NCBI GenBank assembly: GCA_027604185.1 | Contig: JADGKB010000146.1 | Coordinates: forward strand, 1 to 29,038 | DNA length: 29,038 bases | Source of the DNA: Boothiomyces macroporosus | Taxonomy: Eukaryota > Chytridiomycota > Chytridiomycetes > Rhizophydiales > Terramycetaceae | Direction: 5' to 3' | Program-made: the position numbers and the translations under genes | Part shown: positions 19,754-28,974 of the stretch, one piece after another | How the letters are laid out: each line of letters starts with the position of its first letter | Position numbering within the stretch: position 1 is the first letter of the stretch | The notes under the pieces: generated by a model | The model's input: only the letters and a program-made list of their open reading frames with translations | Databases searched by the model: none | What the model was told of the DNA's origin: nothing

Positions 19754-21001
19754 TTATTGTGATATGATTGCCATGTTATCTCGGGAAATTACATATTCAG
19801 TTTCTCTATACCCAAGAATTTCTGCGATATCTTTGGAATGTGATCCAAGAATGCGTTGAATTTCAAGAGACGAATAATTTACCAGACCGCGACCGATTTC
19901 TTGTTCGTATTCTTCTTCCCTGCCATCAATGCTGACTCTCTTTGCAATTTTGACTATTTTGACACATTGAAGTGCGTTAAAGCTGCCAATCACTTGTTTG
20001 ATACCAGCAGCAAAGAGAGAGCTTTTACTTTTCCTTGTGATTGCAATTGAAGCACCTTCATCAACAATCAGCTTTCCAGCAGTTGCCAAACTGTGCAAGA
20101 TCCACCATTGTCTATCATCCATTGGTTTTTCTCTAGCAAGAAACAAGGTTCCATGGCTCGGTTCAAACTCTTTGTTATTTTCGTTCTCCTGTATTTCCCT
20201 AATAATTGTCTCAATCAAGTTTGGTTTTGATCCAATGGTGATAATCATATTACACCCAGCGCTGATGGACAGCTCGGCAGCAATTAATTTTGTAATCATC
20301 CCTCCTGTCCCTACTGATGATCCTGGAGAGGATACATTCACTAGCTTAATAATCATGAACCTTGCTCTTTCAATACTGAAATATCCTTGACTACTTTAAT
20401 TCTAGCTGCGTTAGGGTTGCTTCTTGGATTATCAGTGTACAATGAATCAACATCTGTCAATAAAAACAAGTAATCGGCATGAACCATCCCAGCTACTATC
20501 GCAGATAACGAATCATTATCACCAAATCTGATTTCACTGCTTGATACAGAATCGTTTTCATTTATAATTGGAATTGTATTGAAAGCCAGTAATTCGCGTA
20601 ACGTATTACATGCATTTAGGTATGGAGATCGCTAATGGTCAGTTAAATGTACGTCACATAAATTATCCCTTGATAGTAGGATTTGAGCGATTGGAAGGTG
20701 GAATTGAGCGAATAATGAATCGTATAATGCAATTAATCGTCCCTGTCCTACGGCGGCAGCTGCCTGGATTAATTCAAATTACTTGCACTTGCGAAAGATG
20801 CTTTGGTCGCTTTGTCAATTTCAACCTCCTTAATCCCATGCCGACAGCTCCTGAACTAACGAGTACAACTTTATGGCCTTCTTCGCGCAGCTGCGCAATG
20901 GTTTCAACTAGTAAAGATAAGTTTGATAATTTGGGAATAAATGTTTTTTCGTCGCATATACTTGATGTTCCCAGCTTAATCACTATTGTCAATTTGCCCA
21001 T
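19754..21001 (-). CDS. Glutamate 5-kinase with PUA domain
   Basis: Phosphorylates glutamate in the first step of proline biosynthesis. The protein is 395 aa. Exons are 21001-20783, 20763-20653, 20631-20361 and 20340-19754. Introns are 19 nt (20764-20782), 21 nt (20632-20652) and 20 nt (20341-20360); the last begins GTTCAT, an unusual 5' site. Amino-acid-kinase motifs: [11 protein letters not shown] at the start, [31 protein letters not shown] (glutamate/ATP site), [14 protein letters not shown] and [13 protein letters not shown]. The C-terminus ([19 protein letters not shown]) is the PUA domain found in most microbial and fungal glutamate 5-kinases; there is no fused reductase. Length agrees with stand-alone fungal Pro1. 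Feedback by proline is a family property, not visible here. The stop overlaps AATAAA. Confidence 0.95.
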
Positions 21002-21098
21002 TTGAAAAAGTGGAGATGAAAAATATATCGCGATTTCATAGTGATAAAAACAAGTTTATTGAATAGCTGAGGATTTCAGAATTACTATACGAATCCCG

Positions 21099-23584
21099 TT
21101 AGCTATCAGAGATGAAATCAATCTCTTGCAGATACCCTTCCAACTCTGTATTTCTCTCATGCTGAATCAAGCACTGCTTCATTGCTAAAAGAAAGTCTTG
21201 TAGTTCGCTCCAATCACTAGAGTTCAAAAGGTATATAAACAAATTGTTCCATAATTCAATATTCCAATCTTTTTCAAACTTGCCAACGACTTTGATTTTC
21301 TCCTTTTTTGCAGACTGTGGGTTTGTTTCTAGTAGCTTTCCAAACAGTAGAATGTGAATCATACACGCCAAGTTGTACAGATCCGGTTCATACTTGAATG
21401 GCTGTCCGAATCTACACTCCCAGCATTCTTCATGTGGTAATTGATCAGATTTGGGGATTTGAAACATTTGAGTAGGTTTAAAGTGATTTAAATCGATCGC
21501 TGCCCCGAAATCTACCAACACTAATTCTCTGTTTCGAGTAATATAGTTTTCCAGTCTTAAATCACCGTGTATAAAGCCATTTTTAAACAAAAAGATTGAA
21601 ATATCTAGTAGCTTGATGGAATAATGTAAAACTAGCAATTCATCAATACCTTTGATCAACTCCAATTACCTGGTGAGTCCCTTCCAATCTTTAATTTTCG
21701 GCAACTATTGAAAACATCAAGCAAGGTGGATCCTGGCTCATAGCTTAACTCCAAAATTGATTCATTCTTATAAAAATAGAAATGAAGAGGCTTGATGATG
21801 AAATCATTTCTGGTTTTTGAATGAATCTGGTGCAGGATATAGTATTCCCAACCACTAGGAGGTGTAGATATCTTTAGTACCTTGGTTGTATTCTTTTGGA
21901 CTGCATACACTTTTGAATAGTCGTTTTCAGCAAGTATTTTAACAATTTTATACTTTTCAGCATTAAACAATACAGTGTTTCCATCACTTTTCAAATTAGA
22001 CTCTTTTGAAGGATAAAAATCAAAACTCTTGTTTTGCGGATCGTATGCTTTTTTCAATATAGCTGCTCTAATTTGCGGATCGGATGGATGTACTGGCTCT
22101 TCTTCCTCAGTAATCGCTTCGAAAGAAGCTGAGGTATGATGAAAAGTAACTTCGCTCTTTTCTGTGACTGGTGTCATTATTTGCACTGGCTGTCCAAAAA
22201 CATTCTTTACAGTCCTTGGAGTTCCTTCAGAAAATAATGTTTCCACAGGATTAGAGCTATCTTCATCAGAATCTTCATCTTTGAAAACGCCCAATTTCAA
22301 CTCTTCTACAGGTCTTTTGAAAACCTTACTAGAAATTGTTTCATCATCTTGAGGATTGTAGTATATAACCTGATCAACTTCTGTGTCTCCTTGAATAGGT
22401 GCATTGAAAATATCCATAATATCACGCATAGCATCTTTTGTATTGATAGTTGGCGAAGCAGGTTTAAACTTTGGCTTCTCTACTCTTGGCGCCCTTTCGT
22501 TGATATCATATCCATACGAAATGGCCCTATTTTCTTCAAAACAATATTCCTTGTTTTTAATTTTTAGTAATTCCATTTTTGTTACTAATACAGACCCATT
22601 CATATCGGCAGTAGCAGTTTGTTCAGCAAGCAAGTCGTCTTTTTTAGATCATATTTACCTTTTACAGCTTTTGGTTTGAAAATCTTTGGTTTCTTTCTTG
22701 GTGCAACTTCTTCATGTTCATCTTTGTATACGTTCAACTTTGGGTTCGCACTAGGAGCACTTTCTTGCTTGTAAGTGTTTCCTACCCATTTTTCAGGCTC
22801 TGCTTCATTCTCTTTTGCTTTCAAACTGTAATCTTCCCAGCCAGCTGAAGCCTCAGGAACCAATACGTCTTCAGGTTCACTTGAATCTTTGAATACCTTT
22901 AATTTATCTTTAGAGCTTGTTTTTGGCTGTAAAACTTTCTTTTTTGTCAAAGGTTTATCCTCTAATGGGATTCCACTAGCCTTTCTAACCAGAAATTTGT
23001 TGTATTCCTTGACAATTTCATCAACAGGATCAGCTTTCCTACTAATACCAAGACGATAAAGCTCATCCGCTCTATCATAATCCTTTCCGGATTCATAGTA
23101 CCTAGCGTATTCTAGATAGTAGATTGCAAGTCCAGTTCCGATTTGATTTACTGCTAAATACTTGAAAGCATCCCCAGGATCGGGCTGCTTCCTAACTACA
23201 GTCATCCACAAGTCGACATATCTCGGATCGTTCTTGTATCTGCATTAACATTATTTACCTTGGGTCTTTTCTAAACTCTCTAACAGCGGTCTCCATCACA
23301 GTTGGTATTGATGGATGAGTATAAGTGAAATGCTTTGTTGTCCACTTTATGTAGTCGATATACGGGAGAAGAGGATCTTCCTTGTGGACTTTATTCAATT
23401 CTGCTTCCTTGATTCGACGCAAATGCTCGTAATCTTTCCCAATGACGTCTGGTTTGTAACCATATTTAGTGGCTTGGACATTTTCCTTTTCTTTCTCCAG
23501 CTCGTCCATGTCGTATTCGACCATTTTTGAGATTAAGATTTTGACTTCGGACTTTTTTCGATAAGCCAACCTTTGATTACTCAT
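21099..23584 (-). CDS. MadBub spindle-checkpoint protein (BUB1/Mad3-type with kinase domain)
   Basis: Mitotic checkpoint kinase and scaffold acting at kinetochores and in APC/C inhibition. The protein is 808 aa. Exons are 23584-23259, 23239-22659, 22638-21670 and 21649-21099; introns are 19 nt (23240-23258), 20 nt (22639-22658) and 20 nt (21650-21669). In order: KEN box 33-35 (EKEKENVQ); Bub1/Mad3 TPR region about 45-190; second KEN 251-253; ABBA-like motifs LKVFKD (222-227), LNVYKD (277-282) and LGVFKD (418-423); Bub3-binding GLEBS-like KEYCFEENRA (332-341); a conserved-looking block PTINTKDAMRDIMDIF (365-380); C-terminal kinase. The kinase keeps a candidate lysine (VLKIS), the catalytic loop HGDLRLEN and DFG, so activity is plausible, although the glycine loop is degenerate. 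Having both KEN boxes and a kinase marks an unduplicated ancestral-type gene. Confidence 0.93.
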
Positions 23585-23711
23585 TTCAATGCTAAAAGCG
23601 TATGAGAAAACCTTTTAAGGGATTGAACCCCGGTGATTCGGATCCATCGATCTCTTTTTAAAAGAGTCAGCAAAAAAGTTTAGTGGGAGGAAGCGTTAGA
23701 TCTTCAAAAAG

Positions 23712-23818
23712 TGTCTCTGGCCAGACTTGAACTGGTATCCTCTCCGAAGTTTCTGCAGTATTGAACAGAGTTCAAACCGGGATAGGGTGGAGCGCTCTAC
23801 CATTTGAGCTACAGAGCC
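23712..23818 (-). tRNA. Degenerate intron-containing tRNA-like gene
   Basis: The minus strand shows a D arm identical in plan to the next tRNA (TAGCTCAAATGGTAGAGC), a 5' acceptor GGCTCTG facing CAGAGAC, a GGAG/CTCC anticodon stem, an AGGAT variable loop, a T arm (CCAG-TTCAAGT-CTGG) and a T-run terminator (23706-23710). A 34-nt intron (23781-23748) is needed to fit. Oddities: G2 faces A71, A31 faces C39, A49 faces C65, and position 33 is C instead of the nearly universal T. By position the anticodon would be CTA. It may be a decaying copy or a tRNA-like transcript; I would not assign an amino acid. Confidence 0.45.
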
Positions 23819-23989
23819 AACGATTGGTGGAAATCTCGGTTACTCTAGTCATCATAGACTTGCTAAGCCACATTATGATTCATGAAAGTAATTCAAGCTC
23901 AATAGCAATCATTTTAGTTCTATAAGCATCCCGCAACAACTCAAAGATATTTCTTTTCTTAAACAACTAGTGCTTGCAAATGCAAAAAA

Positions 23990-24092
23990 CGTTTCTGTCT
24001 CGATTTGAACGAAAATCCTCCCCAAGATCGGATTCGAACCGAATTGTAACCAAAGAGTAAGTGGGGCGCTCTACCAATTGAGCTACAGAAAC
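23990..24092 (-). tRNA. tRNA-Val(UAC), 30-nt intron carrying a perfect B box
   Basis: The minus-strand cloverleaf of 73 nt after removal of a 30-nt intron (24055-24026) has a perfect 7-bp acceptor GTTTCTG/CAGAAAC, D arm GCTC/GAGC, 5-bp anticodon stem CCCCA/TGGGG, variable loop AGGAT, 5-bp T stem TTTCG/CGAGA and loop TTCAAAT. It is followed directly by six T (Pol III terminator, 23984-23989). T33 is present, the anticodon at 24059-24057 is TAC (valine), and C32 can pair with G at intron position -4, the eukaryotic A-I pair. Position 37 is T, which is unusual. The intron contains GGTTCGAATCC (24040-24030), an exact B-box consensus, while the real T arm (CGTTCAAATCG) is a poor one. Confidence 0.8.
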
Positions 24093-24201
24093 GCACCCTA
24101 TTTCTACAACTTTAAAGATATCAAATTTCAATATACACTTGTGTACAAATTATGCCATACCAATAGACTTTTCAGAAATATAGTTTAAAAATCATTATCG
24201 T

Positions 24202-25170
24202 TTATTGAGTTGCTTTTTCAATTAGTTCATGGGAGAATTTAGTCAATTTCAAAGCCAATTCTTCATCATACGACAGCGGGTGATAGAGTGTACCCAGTTG
24301 GCAGTCATAGTAATATTTACCAGGCTCAATCTTTGGATCAAATGCGCAAACGATAGAAGTTGCTGTTCCTTGAGGAATGTTTTTTGAAGCCATGATCTTT
24401 GGAATTAGGGATTTGTTGATCTGCCATACCATTTCAAACGCACTTTTGACTCCAATATGCTGAGTCAAGTTTGTAGCTGCGATATTTCCAGGGTGTAAAG
24501 AGACTGCAATTACATGCTTTCCTTCCTTTTTCATTCTATCGTTTAGCTCTACTGTATAGAGAATATTCGCAAGCTTTGATTGGCCGTATCGTTCCCAAGA
24601 GTTGTAGTGTTTTTCGCCATTAATGTCGTCAAATAGGATTCCAGCCTTTGGAGCAAACAAAACTGCTGCCAATGACGCTAAATTGACCACTCTGCTTGGT
24701 TCGTCCTTAGTTCCTGATTTTTCCAATACCGGAAGCAGTAATTCAGTAAAGTAAAAGTGGCCCAAGTGGTTAGTCCCAAACTGAGTTTCGAATCCATCGG
24801 CAGTTTTGGTTAGTGGACATGCCATGACACCGGCATTGTTGATGAGAATGTCGATTGGCTTTCCAGTGCTGATGTAGTCCTCGGCGCATTTCTTTACTGA
24901 TTTCAGGTTGGACAGGTCGAGCGGAACAACAGTGATGTTTGCATCCGCGGTTTCCTTTAAAATATCTGCTTTTGCCTCCTCTCCCTTGGAAACAGTTCGG
25001 CAGCAAATAGTGATGATTGCGCCTTCCTTTGCAAGCACTCTGGCAGTTTCTTTTCCCAGCCCGATATTGGCACCAGTGATGACAACGTGTTTTCCTTTGA
25101 TTCTGTGCTTAAAGACGGTCGCTACTTCTTCAGCTGTGGTCTTATTGTTGAACGTTGGGTTGGATGACAT
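24202..25170 (-). CDS. Short-chain dehydrogenase/reductase (retinol dehydrogenase/WWOX-like)
   Basis: NAD(P)-dependent oxidoreductase of the classical SDR superfamily, intronless, 322 aa. The Rossmann cofactor loop TGANIGLG is at residues 32-39, with CCRT at the end of the second strand, LDLSNLKSV, the structural NNAGV, the catalytic Ser in VVNLASLAA, and the YGQSK catalytic pair followed by SLHPGNI. The pattern matches the retinol dehydrogenase 11-14 / WW-oxidoreductase-like group common in fungi, whose substrates vary, so the substrate is open. No N-terminal membrane anchor or peroxisomal signal is obvious. The TAA stop lies in AATAAA. A second copy starts at the right edge of the window, so this is a small local family interrupted by two unrelated genes. 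Confidence 0.92.
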   Translation of the reverse strand: MSSNPTFNNKTTAEEVATVFKHRIKGKHVVITGANIGLGKETARVLAKEGAIITICCRTVSKGEEAKADILKETADANITVVPLDLSNLKSVKKCAEDYISTGKPIDILINNAGVMACPLTKTADGFETQFGTNHLGHFYFTELLLPVLEKSGTKDEPSRVVNLASLAAVLFAPKAGILFDDINGEKHYNSWERYGQSKLANILYTVELNDRMKKEGKHVIAVSLHPGNIAATNLTQHIGVKSAFEMVWQINKSLIPKIMASKNIPQGTATSIVCAFDPKIEPGKYYYDCQLGTLYHPLSYDEELALKLTKFSHELIEKATQ

Positions 25171-25774
25171 TTAGTCAAAACTTTGCTCAATATCGGAGCT
25201 TTATATCATTGGCGGTGCACGGCCCTGCTAGTGGTTGTCTGATATTAATTTTGCCGCAACAACCAAACTTGCAAAACAATGAAAAATAAATAGATTTTGA
25301 CAAGAAATTCTACACTTGAATAAACCAAGATATTTATATTTCACTTTGATTGCTAAAGTTATGGATTTGCTAGTGATGGACACCTTATGTTGTATATCCG
25401 ATTCAAGTCGGACTATCGGGTTAAAGTGGCGCGGGAACCTTAATGCAAAAATTCAGAGTGCAATGTTGATTGAACCGAATACATCGTGAAGCGGCGATTC
25501 TATAATATGGATGCAAGATTAATTTTAGTTTCTCAGAATTGTCTATTCGGTGATAGCATTTGAAAGGTGAGTAAAATATTCACTATCCAACAAGTGAGGA
25601 ATGGGTGTACTGTCTGAAGTTCGCGAGTAAGAGCAATCCAGTTGTTGGGTTTGGTGAATGGATACAAAAGGCATGAATATTCAACCAACTTACTTTCTGA
25701 TTATTGCACTTGAAGTATTTTGTCAAATACTTTGTTATGAGATGGCAAGTTGGTTACTCCATCAAATTATATTT
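25171..25774. other. Intergenic region between SDR start and sphingosine kinase end
   Basis: About 600 bp, the longest gene-free stretch. It contains the SDR promoter and the 3' flank of the sphingosine kinase. Two hairpins are visible: TCCGATTCAAGTCGGA (25397-25412) and AAGTATTT-TGTC-AAATACTT (25713-25732), the latter 43 nt past the kinase stop on its strand. No ORF, tRNA or repeat is supported. Confidence 0.4.
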
Positions 25775-27354
25775 TCAAGATAGTTTATTGGCTTTTGGGA
25801 AATCTTTGTAGAATTTCTTTTCCCACCTCTCTCTGTCATTCCAGTCAGGCACGATTATGTTTAGTATCTGTGGGAGACACTCGACTTGCACCAACTCATA
25901 CGGTATCCTTTCTCCGCTAAGGTCGAGAATATTATCTTTTTCAATAAGGTTGGCAGAGTCGCTATCTTGATGTCCGTGTGGATCCAATACAAACGCAACT
26001 ACTTTTTCATGTTTGACTTTATCCACCGTCATATGCATACCTCTTTCAGTATCTATTACACAACTCAGTGCTCCTGATCGATTCATTTCGGTAGTGTATA
26101 CTACATCCATGAACCCATTGTCAATTCTTGTAGAAGGACAAGCTATAAAATCCGTTGCAATCCAAGGCACATTTAGCGCTTATTAGCTACCATTTACCTA
26201 GAAAGAATTGAAAGATACTTTCGATTTGAATTGGCCACGTGGTATAACTGTCGTTATTGATTGATATATATTTACACGATGGTCCATGAAACATTTGAGT
26301 AACGTTGGCATCAACGTTCACATAGTCTGAAGCATTTTCTTTTGGAAGCATGTATAGCTTTCCCTTGTAGTGACGAAAGTCTATGATTCTGATTAGCGCC
26401 ATCAAGAATGTTCTTAGATTACCTACATTAAAATAACTGACCTATCGCCCTCCACTTTTCCGATTCTATGTCAACATCGGCTACGAATCCCCAGGTCAAG
26501 GACAAGTGGGAATAGGTGATTTTGCTGTTTTGAATCACCGCCATTACATCAAACTTGCAGGTTTTCCCCTTCAATATCGCCAGCGTTGCGAGTTCCTGAT
26601 ACTCCAAATCCAAGTTCTTTCCGATTCCATTCGCAGTACCACCACCAATAGTAGCAATTGGCAAATCCTTTGCAAGCTCCCAATCTGGCCTGGAAAGCAG
26701 CCCGTGAACTATTTCGTGAAACACCCCATCTCCAGATATAGATGCTATCACTTTGTATTTGGTATAATCCAAATCTCTAGCGATTTCTGAAGCATGATTC
26801 ACATATCGCGTTTCTCGAAGTTCGTGCAGATGCTCCAAGCCAGCAATTTTGATTATAGGAAGGACTATTTTGTGATAAATCTTCAAGGCTTTCTTTTGAC
26901 CACCAAATGGATTTAATACAAACAGATACTTTTTATCAGACGGACCCAAAGCCTCCCTAATTGTCTGAACACAGTTTTCAGCATCTGCAATTAGTGCTAT
27001 ATACCTACTGAAGCACTGGAAAAAACAATTTCTCGCAAAGTAGGCTTTGAAACATTTCCGTTCTCATCCAGATTAATATTAAATGCAAATATTGACCATC
27101 TACCAGTTGGAATTTGCTTGATCCGCATTGCAGCTAATTCCAAAGGATTTGATCCGCAACAACTGGTGAAATATCGATCTTTAGTATGCGCTACTCCGAT
27201 TATGTGGTTCAATGAAAGCGAGTATTCTAAGTCAGAATCAAATACGTTTTGCGTTCACTACCCAGTGGATATCCGTATCAGTTAAAGTGATTTGCGTCAG
27301 TGCAGAATAGTTTGTTCGTTGGTTACTATCATATTCAAACCGTTGGCGTTCCAT
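25775..27354 (-). CDS. Sphingosine (long-chain base) kinase
   Basis: Phosphorylates sphingoid bases to signalling and degradation intermediates; diacylglycerol-kinase-type catalytic fold. The protein is 464 aa. Exons are 27354-27246, 27226-27005, 26984-26442, 26422-26198 and 26178-25775. Introns are 19 nt (27227-27245), 20 nt (26985-27004), 19 nt (26423-26441, starting GTCAGT) and 19 nt (26179-26197). Motifs: NPFGGQKKALKIY (nucleotide site), SISGDGVFHEIVHGLL (catalytic SGDG), ATIGGGTANGIGKNL, the sphingosine-kinase-specific SLTWGFVADVDIESEKWRAIG, and the C-terminal VECLPQILNIIVP. The WGFVADVDIESE block separates it from plain diacylglycerol or ceramide kinases. The start ATG at 27354 lies in a first exon found only by allowing the 19-nt intron. 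It is the one gene here ending in TGA. It is divergent from the CDP-DAG synthase, 178 bp away. Confidence 0.93.
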
Positions 27355-27532
27355 TCCCAGATTCTAAAATTTCAAAAAAACGTTCCAGAGTTTTAAAGGG
27401 TTGGACTGCACGCCAACTAAGCCAACCTAGTGCTCGGATTTCCGAGTGCGGTATGCCTGATTTGAATTGTTGAAACATCACTCTTGTGACTTTTTCTTTT
27501 TTTCACCACATTAGTGTTGAACCTCATACTAT

Positions 27533-28924
27533 ATGACAAGAAAAAGAAAGACTAAATCAGCATCAGAATCGCATGCAAATTCAGAAGCGTCCACTCCGGT
27601 ATTACAGAGAAAAAAGCCAGGAACTCCAGCAGAAGAAGCGCCAAAGTTGCTAGTTGACCAGCCAGCTACTGCAAAGTGGAAGAATTGGTGGACAAGAACA
27701 TTTTGGACCGTAGTAATGATCTTGGGTTTCTTGGGAATATTATACGCTGGACCGCAATATGTGATACTGCTTGTCGGAATCATCCAAATTATCGTCTACA
27801 AGGAAGTATTATCTCTTTCCGTAGGTCCATCCAAAGAAAAATCTCTACCTTGGTTCAGATCTTTGCATTGGTATTTCCTAGCTTCCACAAACTATTTTCT
27901 ATATGGAGAATCATTGATTTATTACTATAAACCATATGTACTAGTAGATGCATTCTTAATGCCACTCGCTACTCATCATCGATTCATTTCATTTTCATTG
28001 TACACTGGCGGACTTGTAATATTTGTATTGAACTTGAAAAAAGGTGATTATCGCTAATTCCAGGGTTTTACAAATTCCAGTTTGCTCACTTCTGTTGGAC
28101 CCATATGGCACTATTGCTAGTTGTTGCTCAATCGCATTTTATCATCAACAATATTTTCGAAGGTTTGATTTGGTTCGTGCTACCTTGTGCTTTGGTTGTC
28201 TGCAACGACATTATGGCATACGTCTCTGGATTTTTCCTTGGAAAGACTCCTCTAATCAAAATCTCTCCAAAGAAAACTTGGGAAGGATTCATTGGAGGAT
28301 TGATTGTTACGGTAGAGTTGTTTCTCATCCCAGGTTATATTTGCTTATTTCTTTTCCGGATTTATAGCTCAGTATCCATACATGACTTGTTCACTCCAAG
28401 ATGTTACCTTTAACCCAACAGGATATGTTTGCCCGCCAAATCCAGTATTTTTAGCTAGGCAAATACAGTTGTTCCCTTCAATCACAGGCAATTTTTTTCT
28501 AATATCAGGGTTATTGCGATGGATTGTCATGCCATTCCACTTTTTATTCCCAACTCTAGTGTCAGCTGAACCTATTCGTACAATGAGTGTTTTGCCTATT
28601 CAATTCCACGCATTGGTATTTGCCATGTTTGCTTCTTTAATTGCTCCATTTGGAGGTTTCTTTGCCTCTGGTGTGAAACGTGCTTTCAATATTAAAGATT
28701 TCGCAGACTCTATCCCGGGCCATGGTGGACTAACAGATAGAATGGATTGCCAATTTATTATGGGAGTATTTGCTAGTTTATATTACCACAGTTTCATTGG
28801 AAGAGTTGGTATGACCGTAGGAACTGTTCTGGAATTGGCATTGCAAAGTTTGGATACTCAAAATCTGGTTCAATTGTATATTGGATTGGGTAAATACCTG
28901 GAAGGACAAGGAATAGAATTTTAA
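27533..28924 (+). CDS. CDP-diacylglycerol synthase (phosphatidate cytidylyltransferase)
   Basis: Converts phosphatidic acid and CTP to CDP-diacylglycerol, the precursor of phosphatidylinositol, phosphatidylserine (in fungi) and cardiolipin; an ER membrane enzyme. The protein is 449 aa, the usual eukaryotic size. Exons are 27533-28043, 28064-28311 and 28334-28924; introns are 20 nt (28044-28063, GTGATT start) and 22 nt (28312-28333). A basic disordered N-terminus is followed by several membrane helices and the blocks [31 protein letters not shown], and [20 protein letters not shown]. The signature [14 protein letters not shown] is complete, with its metal-binding acidic residues. Intron 2 removal restores [20 protein letters not shown]. 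An AATAAA follows the stop by a few bases, and the convergent SDR copy stops 50 bp away. Confidence 0.95.
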
Positions 28925-28974
28925 TCAATTTAATAAATCAAGTTAGGAATCTGTTATAGAATGAAAGACACTGT

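Noticed and set aside
23600..23700. Third tRNA on the minus strand, suggested by the B-box-like GGGTTCAATCC (23630-23620)
   Set aside because: No A box, no D arm and no pairing acceptor could be found upstream within a reasonable distance. The T stem is only two good pairs plus G-U.
23990..24092. A nested, intronless tRNA using the inner B box
   Set aside because: The sequence after the inner T arm (CTTGGGG) cannot pair with the 5' acceptor GTTTCTG, whereas the outer 3' end pairs perfectly over 7 bp.
25397..25412. T-arm-like hairpin TCCGATTCAAGTCGGA
   Set aside because: The loop is six nt when the stem is perfect, no matching 5' acceptor or D arm exists, and there is no T-run terminator. 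It is treated as a chance palindrome.
25713..25732. 8-bp inverted repeat as a transcription terminator of the sphingosine kinase gene
   Set aside because: Eukaryotic Pol II genes do not terminate at such hairpins, and one AT-rich palindrome in 600 bp is not remarkable.
25886..26077. Plus-strand ORFs inside the minus-strand kinase, SulP, SDR and MadBub genes
   Set aside because: They mirror conserved coding sequence on the opposite strand, lack family motifs, and stop or start arbitrarily.
1..28924. Apparent frameshifts and split ORFs in almost every gene, as from a poor assembly or programmed frameshifting
   Set aside because: Every break is repaired by a GT..AG segment of 19-22 nt (one exception noted) that restores conserved motifs and codon phase. 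Random indels would not do this.
1..28924. Possible non-standard genetic code because TGA is rarely a stop
   Set aside because: Exons contain no in-frame TGA, tryptophan is TGG throughout, and the sphingosine kinase gene ends in TGA. The code is standard.
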